This document shows positions 1 to 12,960 of a DNA stretch of 64,000 bases, piece by piece. Position 1 is the stretch's first letter, and each line of letters begins with the position of its first letter. Under the pieces are notes generated by a model, which was not told the origin of the DNA, did no database searches, and saw only the letters and a list, made by a program, of their open reading frames with translations. Position numbers and translations under genes: made by a program. Source of the stretch: Strongylocentrotus droebachiensis. Lineage: Eukaryota > Echinodermata > Echinoidea > Camarodonta > Strongylocentrotidae. Location of the stretch: positions 1-64,000 of the forward strand of contig JAVYIG010000163.1 of NCBI GenBank assembly GCA_035222895.1, given 5' to 3'.

Positions 1-3000
1 TGGTCCTTTAGCTTTCCATACATATCAACATTTTTTCATAAAATTATATATGCTCAATTTGGCAACCATTTCAAAAGTGTTACGTTTTTTTTGAGACACA
101 CGGTATAGGGTAGTGAAGTAAATTCAGATAAATGTACAAAATTGCTAAAAAGGAAAATCAAAATGAAAACAAAGAACATGTTCCGGGCCTTATAAATTGG
201 ATGGTCCTATCAGACACAATTCACACAGTCCCTCTTTCGCGTTCCATAGATGTCAATTGCAAGCGTTCCCAAATCTTGTGCCGCGAAAGGTGGAGGACAG
301 TAAAATTATCTCTCTTTCACGACTTTTTGTAATCATCACTTGTATTGTCAGTAGACGATGTGTCAATAAACCTGCAGTGACTTCAAACTGTACAATTATT
401 GCTGGTAAGTGTATTGAAATTCATATATATCGTAGTGTAATGATGTTTGGTTTTTGCACTTCTCTTCGCATCGTGTTCACTTCATAATCATAAGTCGTCT
501 TCGGCCTTCGCTTCTTCGCTTCTAGACCTACCGTACGGTACTTAGTGGGCCATCTACTATTGCAAGCGCGCAGCGGAGCGGAGCTGAGCTGTAAGCCGAG
601 AAGTGTTTATGCTTTTTAATTTCAGCCCTTGCTTACCAAATGACACCTTGACATGACACCTTGACGTAAATAAAACACAACATAATTAGGCACATTCATG
701 GGGCACTAGAGGGCGCTTTGCGCCCGTACGAAAATCTGAATGGCCTTGCTGCGGTGGGTCGGCAATAATCAGCCCAAAACTTGGATATGGGAGGTTGGAA
801 GGATATATCTTTTTTATAATGTTATCTGGTCTTACCCTTAACCATCCTATGTTTAATCTATGTAGAAATAACATGCGAGTACGATAAGAGAAACATCGGG
901 TTCATTACTGATGCAACTTTTGAAATATTAGCCTAGAAATGACCACCAAACAGAAAAAAATGACATTTTTTCCCGACAAATCTTCATAAAATCTGAGTTA
1001 TAAACAAGTCACATCTAGGTACACTAATACAAATACGATTTTCTGAAAATTCAGGTATGATTTATTACATTTCTTTCAAGTATATTTCTGCGCATTGCAG
1101 CGCCAATATTCTACACTGCTTCAAAATCACCCTTGAAATTTTTTTTTGCAACGAACTTGTTACGAGGTCCGCGAGTGTTCCCCGTTCCTTGCGTGTTGAA
1201 AGTTTGGTAATACATAGTTTGCATTGACTCGCGCACGAAAAAATGGTCGAAAACAAAATGTCAAATGAAGAAATAAACAAGCTTTTAGATAGTTATAAGA
1301 GTTCTACCGAGGTTTCTTTGTCGATTTAATTTATTATATAGTCTCAATTAGAATTCAGAATGATCTCACTGAAAAGTTAAGAAACCGACGATGTTCTCGA
1401 TCGTAGTTATTTTCATTTTGCCAGCAGCCGATCTAGCGTTGTTTGGGCAAAAAGCTAGGCCGCTGCCTTCCCACCGCGAACCTTTCCGAGTCCCGCTAAA
1501 ATGGTGCTCTGCGGAGCTCCGAAGCTGCGTTGGTATCGCTGCCAACTCTCAGCCGGCTAGCTCCCCACGACGGACCATTCGCGGTATGGCGAGAGTGTGT
1601 GTGTGAGGTATGATTTTGGATTCGAGAACGCACGTAATGCAACCGTGCGCGTCATTTTCAGCTGTCGAATGTATGCGACCAATTTTACATGTACGATTTT
1701 TAGTACAGATACTTGGTCGGTTTTCTTCTTATATCTTTGGTTTTACAACATTTAAAAATATAATTTCTTCAAATTTGCTCCTGACTCGGTTCAGACTAAT
1801 TGTCTGATGTGTTTTCAAGTCAATTTTTTGAATATATTTTTTTGCATGAATTTGCCTAACATAATCTCACATTGACTTGTTGGAGGACTCTCACTCTCAC
1901 TGTCTGTCTCAGTCTCTATGTTGTTGTTTACTTTTAGTTTATTGTCTAGATCTAACGTTAGATCTAGGCCTAGAAATCTAGGCGTTTGTCATTCAGAATT
2001 AAAATTCAAAAAAGAATATTTTACTCTCACAGTCTCACTCACTGTCTCACTCTCAGTCTCAGTTTTACAAATCTTAATTATAATCTTACTTAGTAATGGT
2101 AGGCCTAGATCTAGGTCTACAGTGTATGTGATTAAGTTATGATTCATGGTATTGGTAATAGACTTCTAGATCTAATGGCAATGCAATACACTTTGAAACC
2201 GGGCAAGCTTTTAGTTTTATCTTTTTGATTTTAAGTACGTCTAGACATCTAGATCTAATAAGAAATGTGGAAATTTGTTAGTGTTACTGGAGTGATGAAG
2301 CTTTGCCACCGTTTCTGATGAAAACTGATGTATGCTTTATGTGACAAAGCCATTGACGTCTGCCAAGAGTTTGTAATGTTGATTCTGAACGGAAAATGCA
2401 TAAAAATAAAAAAATGTAACATTCTGTGTATGAAAAAAAAATCATATCGCATTGCCAATTCGATGCCAACTTTATGACAATAGAGATTACAAGTGTAACT
2501 AGGTCTACACCTGTAGGCACAGGGGACTTCATTTAATTAAGTGACAATTGGAGTCAAAGGATTCGCCTTAAACACCCTTCAATATTGTCATAAAGTTTGC
2601 ATCAAATTGAAGACTGAAACTTCTCAATATCTTCCTGGATATGTTTGTAATAAATGATTTTGCATGTTTTGTTTTTAAGCATTGTGGGTTCATGCATTGT
2701 AAGTGTGCATGCGAATTTGTGAAAGTGGATTACATGTATGTTGTGTGTGTGAATGAATAATTAAAGCACATGAATTTCACGTGGCTTCGCATTAAAATTT
2801 TAAGGGTGAAAGCTAAAAAATCTCACCCCTTCCCCCTTACAATAAAAGAAGACTTTTTGCTCTTGAAGAGAAATTTCTTTCGATTATTACATTACCGGTA
2901 AAGCCTATTTTTGTTGGTTCTTTCTACTTGTACAATTCAGTCCTTTCATGCAAATGAAAAATGCCTTAATGTTTACAAAGCCTTTGTATGGGAATGTTGC

Positions 3001-5110
3001 TTCCATCCACCTTAAAGTTTGTGAGCTTGTCAAAAGGCTAGTATTTCCTCTAGATCTAGTTCCTCTTTATCATTGCATCGGCACCAGGAGTGTTTGATGT
3101 GTCTGTACAACAAAAAGATCTGTCAATGCTGAGCTACAATGTGTAGGACTAGGAGAGTTAAAAAAAAAAAAAAATTGTTTATATACATACTGATGAAATT
3201 CAATTACAAAAAGGAAGTACCGTAGATCTACATGGACTCTAACATTGTGTAATATGATATTATGGGAAATTTTTGTAATTCACTTTTTATTGTTGGGCTT
3301 ACATTTACATTCATTAAACAGACCCTGTGTAACAAGTGAAAGAAAATTTTGTGTTGATAATGTACATGAAAACATATCAGTAGGCCTACATCATAAACAT
3401 GCCACATAATAACATGGAACAAAATATTTGATATAATACATCTTATTTTATATTATGCGGCTTTTGTTGCTGACAGACATGTAGGCCAGGTACATCTATC
3501 CTCCATATTTTCATATCTTCTGCAATATGTTGAATTTTATGCCTTTTAAAACAATTTTTATCAATAATCATGAAATGTTAAATAATACACACATGTCAAT
3601 TTAGCCTTGTTTCCACAACATTGGTTCTTGTTATGGTGGTAGTAAACAGTACCACTTGTTCCTCGTTCATTCATTCACTCAGTCACGATACACACACACA
3701 CAAATACGCACACACCCCTTGTATGTGTGTCTCCTATCCCCAAGACTTTGTGTACATGTGATTGTAAAGCTGGTCATAAAATTAAAAACGAGGTCGAATT
3801 GTGGGCTGTGGCCAGATGCCGGTCTCTGATTGGTCAGTCAATATGGGCCCATTATAATCTCTTGACACACCTCCACAACAAACCCATCAAAGGTATGGAG
3901 TGTCTTTTATGTCAAGATGAGTGTATTGTGTTGTCAATCTATTCACTGCAAAGCTATTCACCCATGCTAATAGTAATAGCTCTCTTCGCTAGAAATCAGG
4001 CAAAATTATATTCTCAGTGAAGAAGAATTACTTGAAGTTTGTATACATCAGATAATTTCATTCTTAGAGAAATAAGTCACAATTGGCAAATATGAGGACA
4101 TTTTTAGAAATAAAATGTAGATCATGTTCCATTAAAATTCCATAATTTCTATATCCATAAGAAATACATTAAAGGTATTTAGGTATGGAGTGTTTTTCAA
4201 TACTATTTACTAGGAATCTAATCATCCATACGTATAAGGAGATGTTCATGAGCACTCAGGCAGAATTATAATTTTATAATTCAGGGAATTGCATTCCAAA
4301 AGAAACGAAAGTCACACATACATGTACTGTATGAGGAAATGAATTAATACAAAACTTTGATCCTGTTCACCTACAGTATAACAACTAAAAATTCCACAAT
4401 TTTATACATACATGCATTATGCAGTTATTTGCCAGTTTAATTCCTTATGGAATGTTTGGGAGAAGTTTCATTTTCAAGTATTTTAATGAAGCAGTGGTCT
4501 GTAGAGGCAGGTCTACTTGTTTGCATTTCAAACCTATCAAACTGATGTCATTTATAGTTATTTATTATTATTAATCAAAATGAAACTGGATTACTGGAAT
4601 TAATGTTGTTGTTTTTTCTGGTAAAGGGGAGAAGCAACAGGAATAGTATGACTGCTATCGTGTCTACACATAGTAAATTGTTATTATGATTTTAGTGAAA
4701 ACAGGTTTGTTGAAATCCATGGGGGAACATGGTAAGACCACATTTGGCTTTTCAGAACAAGCACTAAATACTGTAACTCTGGGGGATTGGCTTTCAGTAC
4801 CAGAAGTTGCCTATTACTTGACTGAAATACCAATTGCAACAAAAGGTCACTGAGAGTTTGTATTTGTTTTCTTCTTCATAGTAAAATAAAGAATAGAGCT
4901 GTTTTGCTCTAATTTTGATCCTACCCTGGAAAAGAATATTTGGCTCATCAGATGGACATCCAGGAACACTGGATTAAGGGTTACATAACGGATCTAATGT
5001 TATATGGTTACATAATATCATATAAGGTGAAGGCTTGCAACAACATACATGAATAGTCTTGAGTTTTCAGACCCTAGAACAAAATGTTCAGGATAATATT
5101 TGTAGGCTGG
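1..5110. other. Upstream non-coding DNA, no gene recognised
   Basis: No ORF here has domain content, and none forms a spliced series with flanking GT/AG sites. All are short and unlike known proteins. Visible structure: a GC-richer patch at about 500-600; a diverged repeat at about 1255-1790 (separate entry); TCTAGATCTA/AGGCCTAGA words and CTCACTCTCAGTCTC runs at about 1890-2260; a CA-rich stretch near 3690; and a faint, old tandem duplication of about 270 bp (about 3895-4165 and 4170-4420, sharing 'ggtatggagtgt' and later words). It may contain an untranslated first exon or promoter of the downstream lipin gene, but nothing in the sequence identifies one. Confidence 0.6.
1255..1790 (+). repeat. 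Diverged repeat copy, inverted relative to 10745-11225
   Basis: Read forward, this stretch aligns by eye with the reverse complement of about 10745-11225. Shared landmarks in order are 'gaaataaacaagc', 'accgaggttt/tcgaggttt', 'tctcgatcgtag', 'ttgccagcagccga', 'gacggaccattcg' and 'aatttcttcaaatttgctcct'. The other copy lies inside the TIR-bounded element at 10598-11937. This copy shows neither TIR, so it looks like an internal fragment or a related truncated element. No coding potential is evident. Confidence 0.65.
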
Positions 5111-5225
5111 CACGTTTGGATACATTCAAACCTGTCTATAGCGACCGCCCAAGGGAAACACAAAAAGTGGTCTGTGTAGACAGGTGGTCTTAGTAGAAAG
5201 CAGGTTTGACTGTATTTTACTTGTA
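5110..5225. repeat. Dispersed 'cctgtctat...agacaggtggtct' repeat, copy 1
   Basis: A short dispersed repeat. 'aacctgtctatag' is followed within 80 bases by the near-complementary 'gtagacaggtggtctta' and then 'gcaggtttgactgtat'. The same words recur at about 21480-21680 (lipin intron) and in degraded form at about 31880-31950 (lipin 3'UTR). The unit can fold on itself through 'acctgtctat' and 'tagacaggt'. Confidence 0.6.
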
Positions 5226-5938
5226 TGCCTGAGTTGCGGGGGAAAAAAGGCCTCAGATTACATGACTACCGGTACATGTATGCTAAACTATAGTATCAAA
5301 TCGAAAGAATTTGTATCGATCAATATATACCAAGGCCCTTGGGTAGTATTGATCTGTGTACATGTGGGTCAATTTGATAGACTTCTCTTTAGTCCAGACT
5401 AGGTCCTGGTCAAGGAGGCCATGTAAGTCATTGGTCAGATTATTGACCATTGTCCATGGGTAGGGACCATTTCTCTCGAGGGTCAGCACTGTCGTCTTAG
5501 CACCCTGGCATCTAATACCCTTTCCCGCACTTAGATGTCCGGTTGTTATGAATTGATTATTGACTTTTCAGTGGGACCTTTGATGTGTGTCTGACTCTGA
5601 GCAGCATTTTGAACATTTGGGCTTCTTGATCAATCTGCATTGTTATTGTTTGGAGGGAAACCGAACTGAGGAGACCGTGGAAGGAAAGACGTGTTGTATG
5701 TTTTTGTGGACTGAGGTAAAATTCCCACCACTTGTAAGTTTCATCTTATTTATTTAAATATTTGATCCGATTCACTTCTTTGACCTTTGCACAATACAAC
5801 AAAATTGCAATTCCATTGATTAAAGGAATTTCTATATCCAACAAATAGCATTTGTGTATTAGTATTAGGCTCGGGGCGAAATAGCCCCCGAAAGTCATAA
5901 ATGAGCCCCCCAAAATTTGCATAGAGTTTCAATGCTGC

Positions 5939-7097
5939 CCATAATTTATTAAAGTATTAAGTCTCTACAAAGATTCCAACAATGTCTAATCAAATTATCA
6001 GATTTGCACCCGAAAGTACTCTTTTGATATCAGTTCAGATGACCACTACAAATGTCTGCAATACTACTGTGATTTTGACCGTTGTAAAAATCTCACTAAT
6101 TCTGAAGATAATTGGATTTAGTGAGATCCTGAACATGCTCCAAACAACAATGTTTAAATCTTATTGTTTTTAATTTTTTAAATAATTTTAAATTTTGTAC
6201 ATGGTTATATTTGACTTCATATCTTTAATATGGGGATAAAGTTTTACAACATACTGTGAGCTAAACTCGGCTATTAAATACGATATCTTTTAAACTTTGA
6301 TGAAAACACAAAGATATTGTGGAAGTTCAAAGGTGTAATTGCAGAAGCTATTGTTCAGCATTAGCAATTGAAGCATTGATCAACGATATCAGTTGTTCAT
6401 CGATCCGTTGCTGATAATAAAGCATTAATATTTGGCTCTAATCCAAGAATCTAACATTCTTCAAAGTAATACTTCCTTGACATGCATGTATTAAACCAGC
6501 CATTTTTGTGTTCTGTATACATGACTGATCGTAAAGTTTATTGACATTAGAGAGCTCTCTTCACAGTGTATAGGCTACTCTCCGGAAGGTATGTTTTTGA
6601 AAGAATGTTAGATTCTTGGGTTAGAGCCAAATATTAATGCTTTATCATCAGCAACGGATCGATGAACAACTGATATCGTTGATCAATGCTTCAATTGCTA
6701 ATGCTCAACAATAGCTTCTGCAATTACACCTTTGAACTTCCGCAATATCTTTGTGTTTTCATCAAAGTTTAAACGAGCCCTATCCCCCTATAAGATACTG
6801 TATGGTGTCGACAATGACTACATCAAAATGTAATTCTTTTTTGTTTTAATTTAAAAAGATAAGATTTAAACATCATTGTTTGGAGATTGTTCAGGATCTC
6901 ACTAATTGTATGCATGTAAATCCAATAACTTCAGAATTTGTGAGATTTTTACAACGGTCAAAATCACAGTAATATTGCAGACATTTGTAGTGGTCATCTG
7001 AACTGATATCAAAAGAGTACTTTTGGGTGGAAATCTGATATTTTGATTAGACATTGTTGGAATCTTTGTAGAGACTTAATACATTAATAAATTATGG
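5939..7097. mobile_element. Large foldback (inverted-repeat) element, ~1.16 kb
   Basis: Two arms of about 500 bp are reverse complements. The left arm starts CCATAATTTATTAA and the right arm ends with its complement AATAAATTATGG. 'ttccaacaatgtctaatc' near 5970 pairs with 'gattagacattgttggaa' near 7050. 'caagaatctaacattctt' near 6445 pairs with 'aagaatgttagattcttg' near 6600. The unpaired centre, about 6465-6598, contains 'tctccgga'. A stretch inside the arms (about 6170-6290 versus 6765-6850) has diverged. The short ORFs inside are unlike any transposase, so this looks non-autonomous. I could not define a target duplication. Confidence 0.85.
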
Positions 7098-9590
7098 TAT
7101 GAATCTCATTCTCTGATATGTACATGTATGTTGTATGTGTCCAAGGACTCGACTAAAGAGAAGGGAGAGGGATTGTTGACATTGATTGATTGATTCATCG
7201 ATTGTTTGTTTCTGGTTTAATTTCACAGAATCATAAACCAGAGAAACATTTCCATGAATTCTGTAGGCTTACCTGTATTATGCAGGTCATAAAACTTGTA
7301 TTCTACATGTACCTTTGTGGAAAATGATTGTTATGTCTTACCGGTATTTGGAAAATCGAAAGAGGAACAAATTTATTAAAAGTAAATGCTTGAATTTATA
7401 TTTTATGATGACTTACATTAAACAACTACATGTAAATTATTCATAACCTTGCCAAGTTTTTGTAATTTTTTAAGTACTAGAATGTGAAAAAAAGGATTTC
7501 CCCCAATATATGCTTCTTGAGAATGTGACATTAAAGCTTATACCGTACATCTAAAAGTATTCAACAAGGCCCTAATTTAATCAGCCCACCTTTGATTCTT
7601 GAGCTACGAAAAACAAAAAACAAACTTAAAATTGCTAAGGGGTATGAAAACTATGAATACATGTACTTCATTTATTAACTGAACATGAAAAACATGATTT
7701 ACTCGAGACACATGTATCCTTGTTATTTTATTTTGCTTTATTAAAACTGTTATATTAGCGTAGTTCTACTATTATTTTAGGGCAATCCTACACATGTAAT
7801 AAGTTCATTTGTGTGAGGAGAAAGATATGCTTTAAATATAAGATCACTAATTCTACACATACATGTACATGTATCTGAATCGCAAACTAGAATTTGATCG
7901 GTAGATTGTGACATATCATGGTCTACTCTCCCATATATACCAGTACCAAATATGATTGGTCTTTGTTTTTCTACTAAAAAGACATATGGTAGTGCCTTCT
8001 CCCTTTGGAAGTTTGCACACTGTTCTCAAAACACATTATTGATGGAATAAAATTTTAAGCCTGACGAAAAGAAAATACAATTCTGAATAATATATTTCTC
8101 TAATCACAAAAATATCAACTGCAACACAGATAGCCATCATTCTACTAATCCTTTATGCAAACCCCTGTTTGTCAAATGAAACAATCCGACTCATCACATG
8201 ATATTGGCATGGTGTCCTGATGCTTTGAGTTAGTTTCACACCTAGACCCCTTTATATTTTTTTAGTCTACTTTTTCTTTTGTACAATGTCAATTTTCCTC
8301 AGTTATGTTTAAACAAAAAAGGCAATCAACTTGTTGTTACTTTGAAGATGATTTGGGATATTTTGAATACAAAATAAGAGTTATATTTGATACAAATTCA
8401 AATACAAGTGATTCAGTTATGTTGTGCAAAGAAAGGTCTTTGAAGTAGACTAGTGATTGTGTATGATCAGCTGATAGTGGTGGTGCCATATTAGAATGGA
8501 CACTGAACATTGGATTTGTGATGCCATGGTAGTGTGCACTCAATACTATAAATCAGCACTACAATAAAACTCGTTCGGTTCAACTATTGTTATTATTGGG
8601 CTTTAATCTCCTCGTGTATACCATGAACACTTGTCGTATTGCTGTTCTGAACTAGATGAAATCGTCGAAATTTGAGGAGTGGACATCTGTTTTTAACTAA
8701 GACTTCAAATCAGTTGGCTTTGCTGCATTGCAATTGACTTGACACGGTCAAATGCGCCGAAACTAGTTAAAGATCCATTTGGAATCAAATCCAGTCAAAA
8801 CATCAGCTGATTGCTTGTCGTGTACATTACCATCTTTGATCTGGTGCACTGCACTGTAAAACTTGTCTTTTGTGGGGTAAGTTATACCGTACTTAACTTT
8901 GGAAGCTGGAACTAGACTAGTGATAAGATTTTTGATAATTGTTGTGATCTACAGGAGAGAGTTTTGCTTAAATACGGTAATCTATTTTACAGTTTAACTT
9001 ACTATCCTAGAGGACGTACAGTTTCACTTGATGATTTCATGAGGCAATATTTCATCATGGACAAAGGTTATACAGAAAACTAGTCATCTCTTGCTTATTT
9101 TTTTTATTATTGTTTTATACTTGTATTCTGTTTCGATCTTAGTTTTACCTCTTCCCTTTTTTGTGCTTGTTTTTTGTTTGCCCAACTAATCATTTAAAGA
9201 TCTGGGAAGCATTTTACGAAACTGTCATAAGTACAAGTTTGCCGACATCTCATTGAAACGGGTGTAAGAAAATTGACACACGTTTGAATATGGGATCCAT
9301 GGGCATGGGATGGATCATGGAATCTCTGTGAACTTGTACTTATGACGGTTTTGTGAAACAATGCCCTAGTTTTAAAGAGTTAAATGTACATGTATGATTG
9401 GGGTTATTTGTCTGGACGTTTAACAAAAATTATGCTAAAAATTTTGCTTTTGGATTTAATGAAATGTATGCATTCATCAAATTGCACTTAATTACCATCA
9501 TCATGAATATTTATCCTTTATGATATTGTCTATAACATTGGTTGTTAATTTTGTTTACCTGACTGCTAAGAAAGCATAAATGCTTGTAAG
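7098..9590. other. Non-coding DNA with one hairpin MITE
   Basis: No gene is seen. About 7510-7640 resembles about 43850-44000 in the other gene (both contain 'acatctaaaagtattcaaca' and 'acgaaaaacaaaaa'), so it is a dispersed repeat. About 9205-9368 is a hairpin: 'acgaaactgtcataagtacaagttt' style sequence pairs with 'gaacttgtacttatgacggtttt'. It belongs to the same family as about 63805-63935. The rest is AT-rich with no recognisable structure. Confidence 0.55.
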
Positions 9591-9740
9591 TAAGCAACCT
9601 GATGGCCAATGGCTTTAGGTCCTCTCCGAGGGACCTGGTAGTAAGGATTAATGCCTTACCAAAGGGCACTAGCGCATCGACTTGGTTTCGAACCCGGGTC
9701 ACCAGATTAAGAGACCACTGCTGAGCTGTAATAAGTCTTA
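9590..9740 (-). repeat. tRNA-derived SINE, minus strand
   Basis: Read on the minus strand it begins with an A-box-like segment (AGCTCAGCAGTGGTCTC), followed about 25 bases later by a good B box (GGGTTCGAAACC), then 'aagtcgatgcgctagtgcc'. This is the RNA polymerase III promoter layout of a tRNA-derived SINE. A second, more mutated copy lies at about 24250-24400. It lacks a complete tRNA cloverleaf, so it is not a tRNA gene. Confidence 0.7.
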
Positions 9741-10089
9741 TAACTTTAAGATTCATGAAATATTGCTTGTAAATTTCTTCAAATTACTGTTTTAAACTGT
9801 CCGGATACGCAACCTGTCCAAAAATTGAAGAAAAAAAAATCCCCTTAAGAAATTCTACATTCACCCTAAATATGATAATTGTAATTATTTATACAACCCC
9901 TGTATGAAACAAGTCTATTCCGTCATCAATAACTAAAACAATGAAAGTTTATAAAAAAAATTGTACAGAGCAAATCAGAGAGATCCTTGCAAGATACTTC
10001 ACAATGTTGCCAATTTAGGTTTCACAGATGACAACTTCAAAAATTCATAACTTTCCTATTTTTAGTTGGATATTGTTCAAACTTTCACT

Positions 10090-10330
10090 TATAATAATAA
10101 TAGCTCGTTCTTATATAGCGCTGTTCAGGACCGGAGGCCCTCTCAAAGCGCTTTACAGATAAGTATTTATTTCTGCTTTTAATTAAAACCAAGGTAATAT
10201 CAGAGTAGGCTCTACATTTATACACTTCACTAGCCCAACCATTCGCAAGTGGGGCTGTGTCAATTTCCTGTGGCGATTGGTCTGTAAAGTTGAAGAAACC
10301 AATAACGAAATGGATAATCAGCAAAATCCC
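10090..10330 (-). repeat. SINE tail-like fragment ('tatatagcgc')
   Basis: 'ataataatagctcg' is followed by 'ttatatagcgctgttcagg' and 'caaagcgctttacag'. The AT-triplet tail next to a GCGC-containing core recurs at about 45010-45060, 55430-55500 and 14455-14525, and matches the 3' half of a minus-strand SINE. The head part is not clear here. Confidence 0.45.
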
Positions 10331-10597
10331 TGAAAAATGCTATTTGCTTTGTACATAATCTCTATCACATTGGTCAGGTGACATTTTCAGTCTGTTTTGG
10401 CTGGCAATCTTGCTCCTTTGGAACTGTCAAACACTCGATGAGAATGAGAACACACATTCGCCTATCGTTGGCAACCTCGGCAGTACAGACATACATTTTG
10501 TAAGGTTGACTATGCGTACATGTAAGTGCGTGGCATAACCTCGTAAATGTATGAGTGGTTACATACATGTCTGAATTTCTGGCATTGGTTGCTAATG

Positions 10598-11937
10598 CAG
10601 ACCTTCATTTCTAGAATTTGGTGGAGCTCTATTAATCCCACTCCTTGTTTTGCCAAGGAGCTCAAATTGATCTCCTCAAATAACTCCTGGAAAGAGTGAG
10701 GAGCTCAATTTGAAAATTGATGTTGATGAGCAAATGAATAGACACACAAACCTCCCGACACACTCTCGGCAGTAGGAGCAAATTTGAAGAAATTGCCTTT
10801 TTAATTGTTGTATAACCAAAGAAATAAAAAGAAGTTGCATAACGTGCGTTCCCGAAACCAAAATCGTACCTCGCACACACACTCTCACCATACCACGAAT
10901 GGTCCGTCGTGGGAGGCGAGCGGGCTGGAGTTTTTCAACGAGACCAATGCAGTTTCGGAGTTTTACAGCGGGCAATTTTACCGGTACTCGAAAGGTTCGT
11001 CGTGGGAAGCTGGCCGGCTAGCTTTCTGCCGAAACAACGCTAGGTCGGCTGCTGGCAAAAAGAGAGTAGCTACGATCGAGAATATCGTAGGTGTTCTTAA
11101 CTTATCAATAACATAATTCTAAATTCTATTTAAGATGAAATAATAAACTAGAACTACAAACAAACCTCGACAGATCTCTAATGACTATTTGAATGCTTGT
11201 TTATTTCTCCATTTGACGATTTGTTGTCTTGATCCTTCGATACATTTGTACGTACGTATATGCGTGCGCGAGCGCCACAGCAGCATCTAGCGATCGCATG
11301 ATCTGAACGTACGTACGTAAACAAAGGGGCGCATTTTCACGGAAACACATGTGCCTTATTAAAGCACTAAATACGTAGCTAGTAGAGAGCTCCTGCGCGG
11401 CAAACTGTTTGTGATTCTGAATCACGAACAGTTTGCCGCGTGAGCTCTCTACTAGCTTCGTATTTAGTGCTTTTATAAGGCGCAAGTGTTTCCGTGAAAA
11501 TGCGCCCTTTACGAATCATTCGTGTATTTTTTCTGTTCTAATAATTTATGGGCGCATTTTCACAGCAAACGCTTGCGCCTTGCCGTCTAGTTTTAGATGA
11601 TTATGGGCGCAATTGGTGGTTTTATGAGCGCAAATTTGCGCCCTGCGCCCGCTTAATCGAAGGCTTGGCGATGTAAGTGGTTGAAATTTGTGACGAAGTT
11701 ATAGTTTTCATGAATATTTAGTAGGACATGCATTGTTTCAGAGAATGACTGACAAGTTGCTAGAAGCTTAAAATGGCGATTTGTTGACAATTTTGCTGGT
11801 GCGATCGACCCTAAACGGGATTTTTAACTGAAGGAAAACATTGAAACCAAGGAGCGCTGTAAACAACTCTCCTCATTATTTTTTAGGAGCGCTATAGGAG
11901 CGCCGGCGCGATCGCGCTCCTTAGAAATGAAGGTCTG
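10598..11937. mobile_element. hAT-like non-autonomous DNA transposon with 6-bp target duplication
   Basis: The left end starts CAGACCTTCATTTCTA and the right end finishes with its reverse complement TAGAAATGAAGGTCTG. Both ends are flanked by CTAATG (10592-10597 and 11938-11943), a direct target-site duplication. The 1.34-kb interior has no transposase-like ORF. It contains a GC-rich middle shared with about 1255-1790 and, at 11324-11510, a near-perfect internal palindrome. CAG...CTG ends are typical of hAT elements, but those usually make 8-bp duplications; six bases are clear here. The element boundaries are well supported; the superfamily is an inference. Confidence 0.8.
11324..11510. repeat. 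187-bp palindrome inside the hAT-like element
   Basis: Left arm 'aaaggggcgcattttcacgg' pairs with right arm 'ccgtgaaaatgcgccctt', and pairing continues through 'gcactaaatacg', 'ctagtagagagctc' and 'gcggcaaactgtt' to a centre at 'gtgattctgaatcac'. There are few mismatches and almost no loop. A third copy of the arm tip ('gggcgcattttcac') stands at 11550-11563. Confidence 0.85.
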
Positions 11938-12484
11938 CTAATGGATTCAATTAGCAACTGATCACAACAAAATCAAATTATTCTTAATTCAATATTATTG
12001 TATGGAAAGACAACTGCTATATTTTGGCACTAAACAGACATCCTAGTAAATTCTAAGTGGGCTCTTTTGTAGAAATTCAGATTTGACCCTTGAATAGTTA
12101 CTGTAACTTACAGGTGCACTGAGGCAGAACTTGTGCAAATTAAGCCACTGTCAAATTTATCTTTCCTTTTGTTGTTTGTCTGAGGCTCAGCTTTTTGGGG
12201 GCTTTCTGTACAAAAGAGGACATCCAACATATTGTTTCAACCTGCTTTTTACACACTGAAAGCCAGAAGGGTATTAAATTCAATGTATAATATACTGTAG
12301 GTCTGAGTTAATGTCCTTTTGACTCTCGGCAGATAACTACATGTACATTACATGTTGCTTATACAATTGGAATAATGATTTTACCTGCACACTATGAATG
12401 AATAATTAGTGACCTCGGCATTATTGACAAGTGGCATTCCATAGCAGTGTCATCACCTTTTGGAAGGTTGACATACATTTGAGG

Positions 12485-12960
12485 GGCATTCACACCTGCA
12501 GAAACAAAAGTGAGATTAATTAATTTATTGATTTTTTTTTTTGCATCGTGATCCAAAAATCATTGCTTTTTTGCGTTTGTGAACAGAATAATTTCACTAA
12601 TCTTCACGATTCGCTTCCCAATCCAATTCACAGTAAGTCTTGGGATTTTTAAGAATAATCAGGATAGTTTGCCAGGTGCTGTGTCTGTGAATGGTATTGA
12701 GAATCAAAAATCTATTTATTTAGTCCCAGGATTCCGAGCGCGCATACACCATTTGAGATTCACGCATGCGTAGTTCTTGCCGTTGAGCGAGAATTCTCCT
12801 TGTGTGTGAATGGTCGCAAAAAAAAAAAATAAAAATAAATATTTGCATCGCGATCTAACTCGCACTAAATTGACATGTGTGAAGGGTCGCCAACAAAAAT
12901 AAATCAATGTTTGCATCGCGATCCAAATTGCACAAATTGTAATGTGTGAACGGGCCTAAT
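12485..12960. repeat. Possible diverged inverted-repeat MITE
   Basis: 'aggggcattcacacctgcag' at the left and 'aatgtgtgaacgggcct' at the right are roughly complementary ends. Between them are three versions of 'gcatcgcgatcca' (about 12543, 12845 and 12913), each associated with a 'gtgtgaa' word. This suggests a composite or internally repeated short element. There is no coding potential. Confidence 0.4.

Noticed and set aside
1890-2260. AGATCTA/TCTAGA-rich stretch as a regulatory cluster
   Set aside because: The words are frequent, but no known factor-site arrangement is evident; probably low-complexity drift.
3895-4420. Tandem duplication of ~270 bp
   Set aside because: Only scattered words match; too diverged to claim without an alignment, so it is mentioned only in the upstream-region entry.
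9590-9740. Possible tRNA gene
   Set aside because: A and B boxes are present, but no acceptor stem or full cloverleaf can be drawn. A second degraded copy at 24250-24400 shows it is a SINE.
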